Origin: Candidatus Peregrinibacteria bacterium
GTDB taxonomy: Bacteria; Patescibacteriota; Gracilibacteria; UBA1369; UM-FILTER-53-11
DNA length: 5,404 bases
NCBI GenBank assembly: GCA_023245725.1
Contig: JAHFJU010000063.1
Location: 2,323-7,726 of the forward strand
Reading direction: 5' to 3'
Below the pieces are notes generated by a model that saw nothing but the letters and a program-made list of their open reading frames with translations, had not been told where the DNA came from and did no database searches. The translations under genes and the position numbers were made by a program. This document shows, piece after piece, positions 5,068-5,404 of this stretch (position 1 is its first letter; every line of letters begins with the position of its first letter).

Positions 5068-5404
5068 ATGGTTACCATTGATTCATTAATTATTCGCGCG
5101 AAAGAATATCTATCAAATATTAATGAGGATCGGGTTCGTCGCGCCTACGATTTTGCAGCGAAAGCACATGAAGGGCAGACGCGTTTTTCTGGCGAGGCGT
5201 ATATTGTTCATCCGCTCAATGTAGCCAATATTCTTATTGATTATCACCCTGATGAAGAGTCTATTATTACTGCCTTGCTTCACGATGTTGCTGAAGATAC
5301 GAAATACACTATTGAAGATATAGAGGCTAATTTTGGTTCTAGCGTTGCAAAATTATGTTGGGGTCTTGTTAAGCTAAGCAAAGTGCGGTCTAAATTGAAC
5401 GACC
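5068..5404 (+). CDS. Rel/SpoT-family (p)ppGpp enzyme, N-terminal HD domain, 3'-truncated by the window edge
   Basis: The 112 visible residues are the start of the HD hydrolase domain of the RelA/SpoT homologue family, which makes and degrades the stringent-response alarmone (p)ppGpp in the cytoplasm. Landmarks in order: RAYDFAAKAHEGQTRFSGE at about 25-43, IVHPL at 46-50 with the first metal-ligand His48, LLHDVAEDT at 70-78 with His72-Asp73 and Glu76-Asp77, and a DIEANFG...VAKLCWGLVKLSKV segment at 84-106. HDxxED is intact, unlike the hydrolase-dead FPDR form of E. coli RelA, so this domain is probably an active hydrolase. One oddity: the usual R-(K)-S-G-E-P is R-F-S-G-E-A here. The ATG at 5068 is preceded in frame by TTG at 5065 and a TGA at 5050, which limits the start to these two. 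Whether synthetase, TGS and ACT domains follow cannot be seen, so full Rel versus a short HD hydrolase is undecided. Confidence 0.93.
   Translation, partial: MVTIDSLIIRAKEYLSNINEDRVRRAYDFAAKAHEGQTRFSGEAYIVHPLNVANILIDYHPDEESIITALLHDVAEDTKYTIEDIEANFGSSVAKLCWGLVKLSKVRSKLND

Overview
The window looks like a piece of a low-to-moderate GC bacterial chromosome using the standard bacterial code: TGA serves as a stop and Trp is encoded by TGG. Gene content is a 50S ribosomal protein L25, a K+-independent membrane pyrophosphatase, a large proline-rich single-pass membrane protein of unknown function and a Rel/SpoT-type HD domain. The mix of two unrecognised proteins, tight spacing and start codons without Shine-Dalgarno sequences is compatible with a Patescibacteria (CPR/Parcubacteria-like) genome. 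That assignment is inference, and no single marker here proves it.

Layout. Positions 1-360 (+) hold the 3' end of the L25 gene, ending in tandem TAG stops and followed by a textbook intrinsic terminator (391-421). Facing it on the minus strand is a probable two-gene unit. hppA (788-2833) is upstream, and 32 bp after its stop comes a 103-codon hypothetical gene (444-755) whose 5' part contains a perfect 15-bp inverted repeat with an ATG in its loop. The L25 terminator lies between the convergent ends and may also serve this minus-strand unit.

A 152-bp divergent intergenic region (2834-2985) separates hppA from the plus-strand gene at 2986-5019. It carries candidate promoters for both directions and two perfect dyads. 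The 677-residue protein has a long Pro/Gln-rich, probably cytoplasmic N-terminal half with four 20-residue tandem repeats, an acidic linker, one transmembrane helix and a helical, probably extracytoplasmic C-terminal domain. After 48 bp containing another extended -10 promoter and a 15-bp palindrome, a Rel/SpoT-family (p)ppGpp gene starts at 5068 and runs off the window.

How the genes relate: L25 (ribosome), pyrophosphatase (energy conservation from biosynthetic PPi) and Rel (stringent response) are housekeeping functions, and nothing shows that they form one pathway. No mobile element, tRNA, rRNA or CRISPR array was seen. The parts most worth a second look are the hairpin inside the small gene, the inverted-topology proline-rich membrane protein with its young repeat array, and the near-leaderless promoters overlapping palindromes. 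I do not see convincing evidence of a wholly new multi-gene system.
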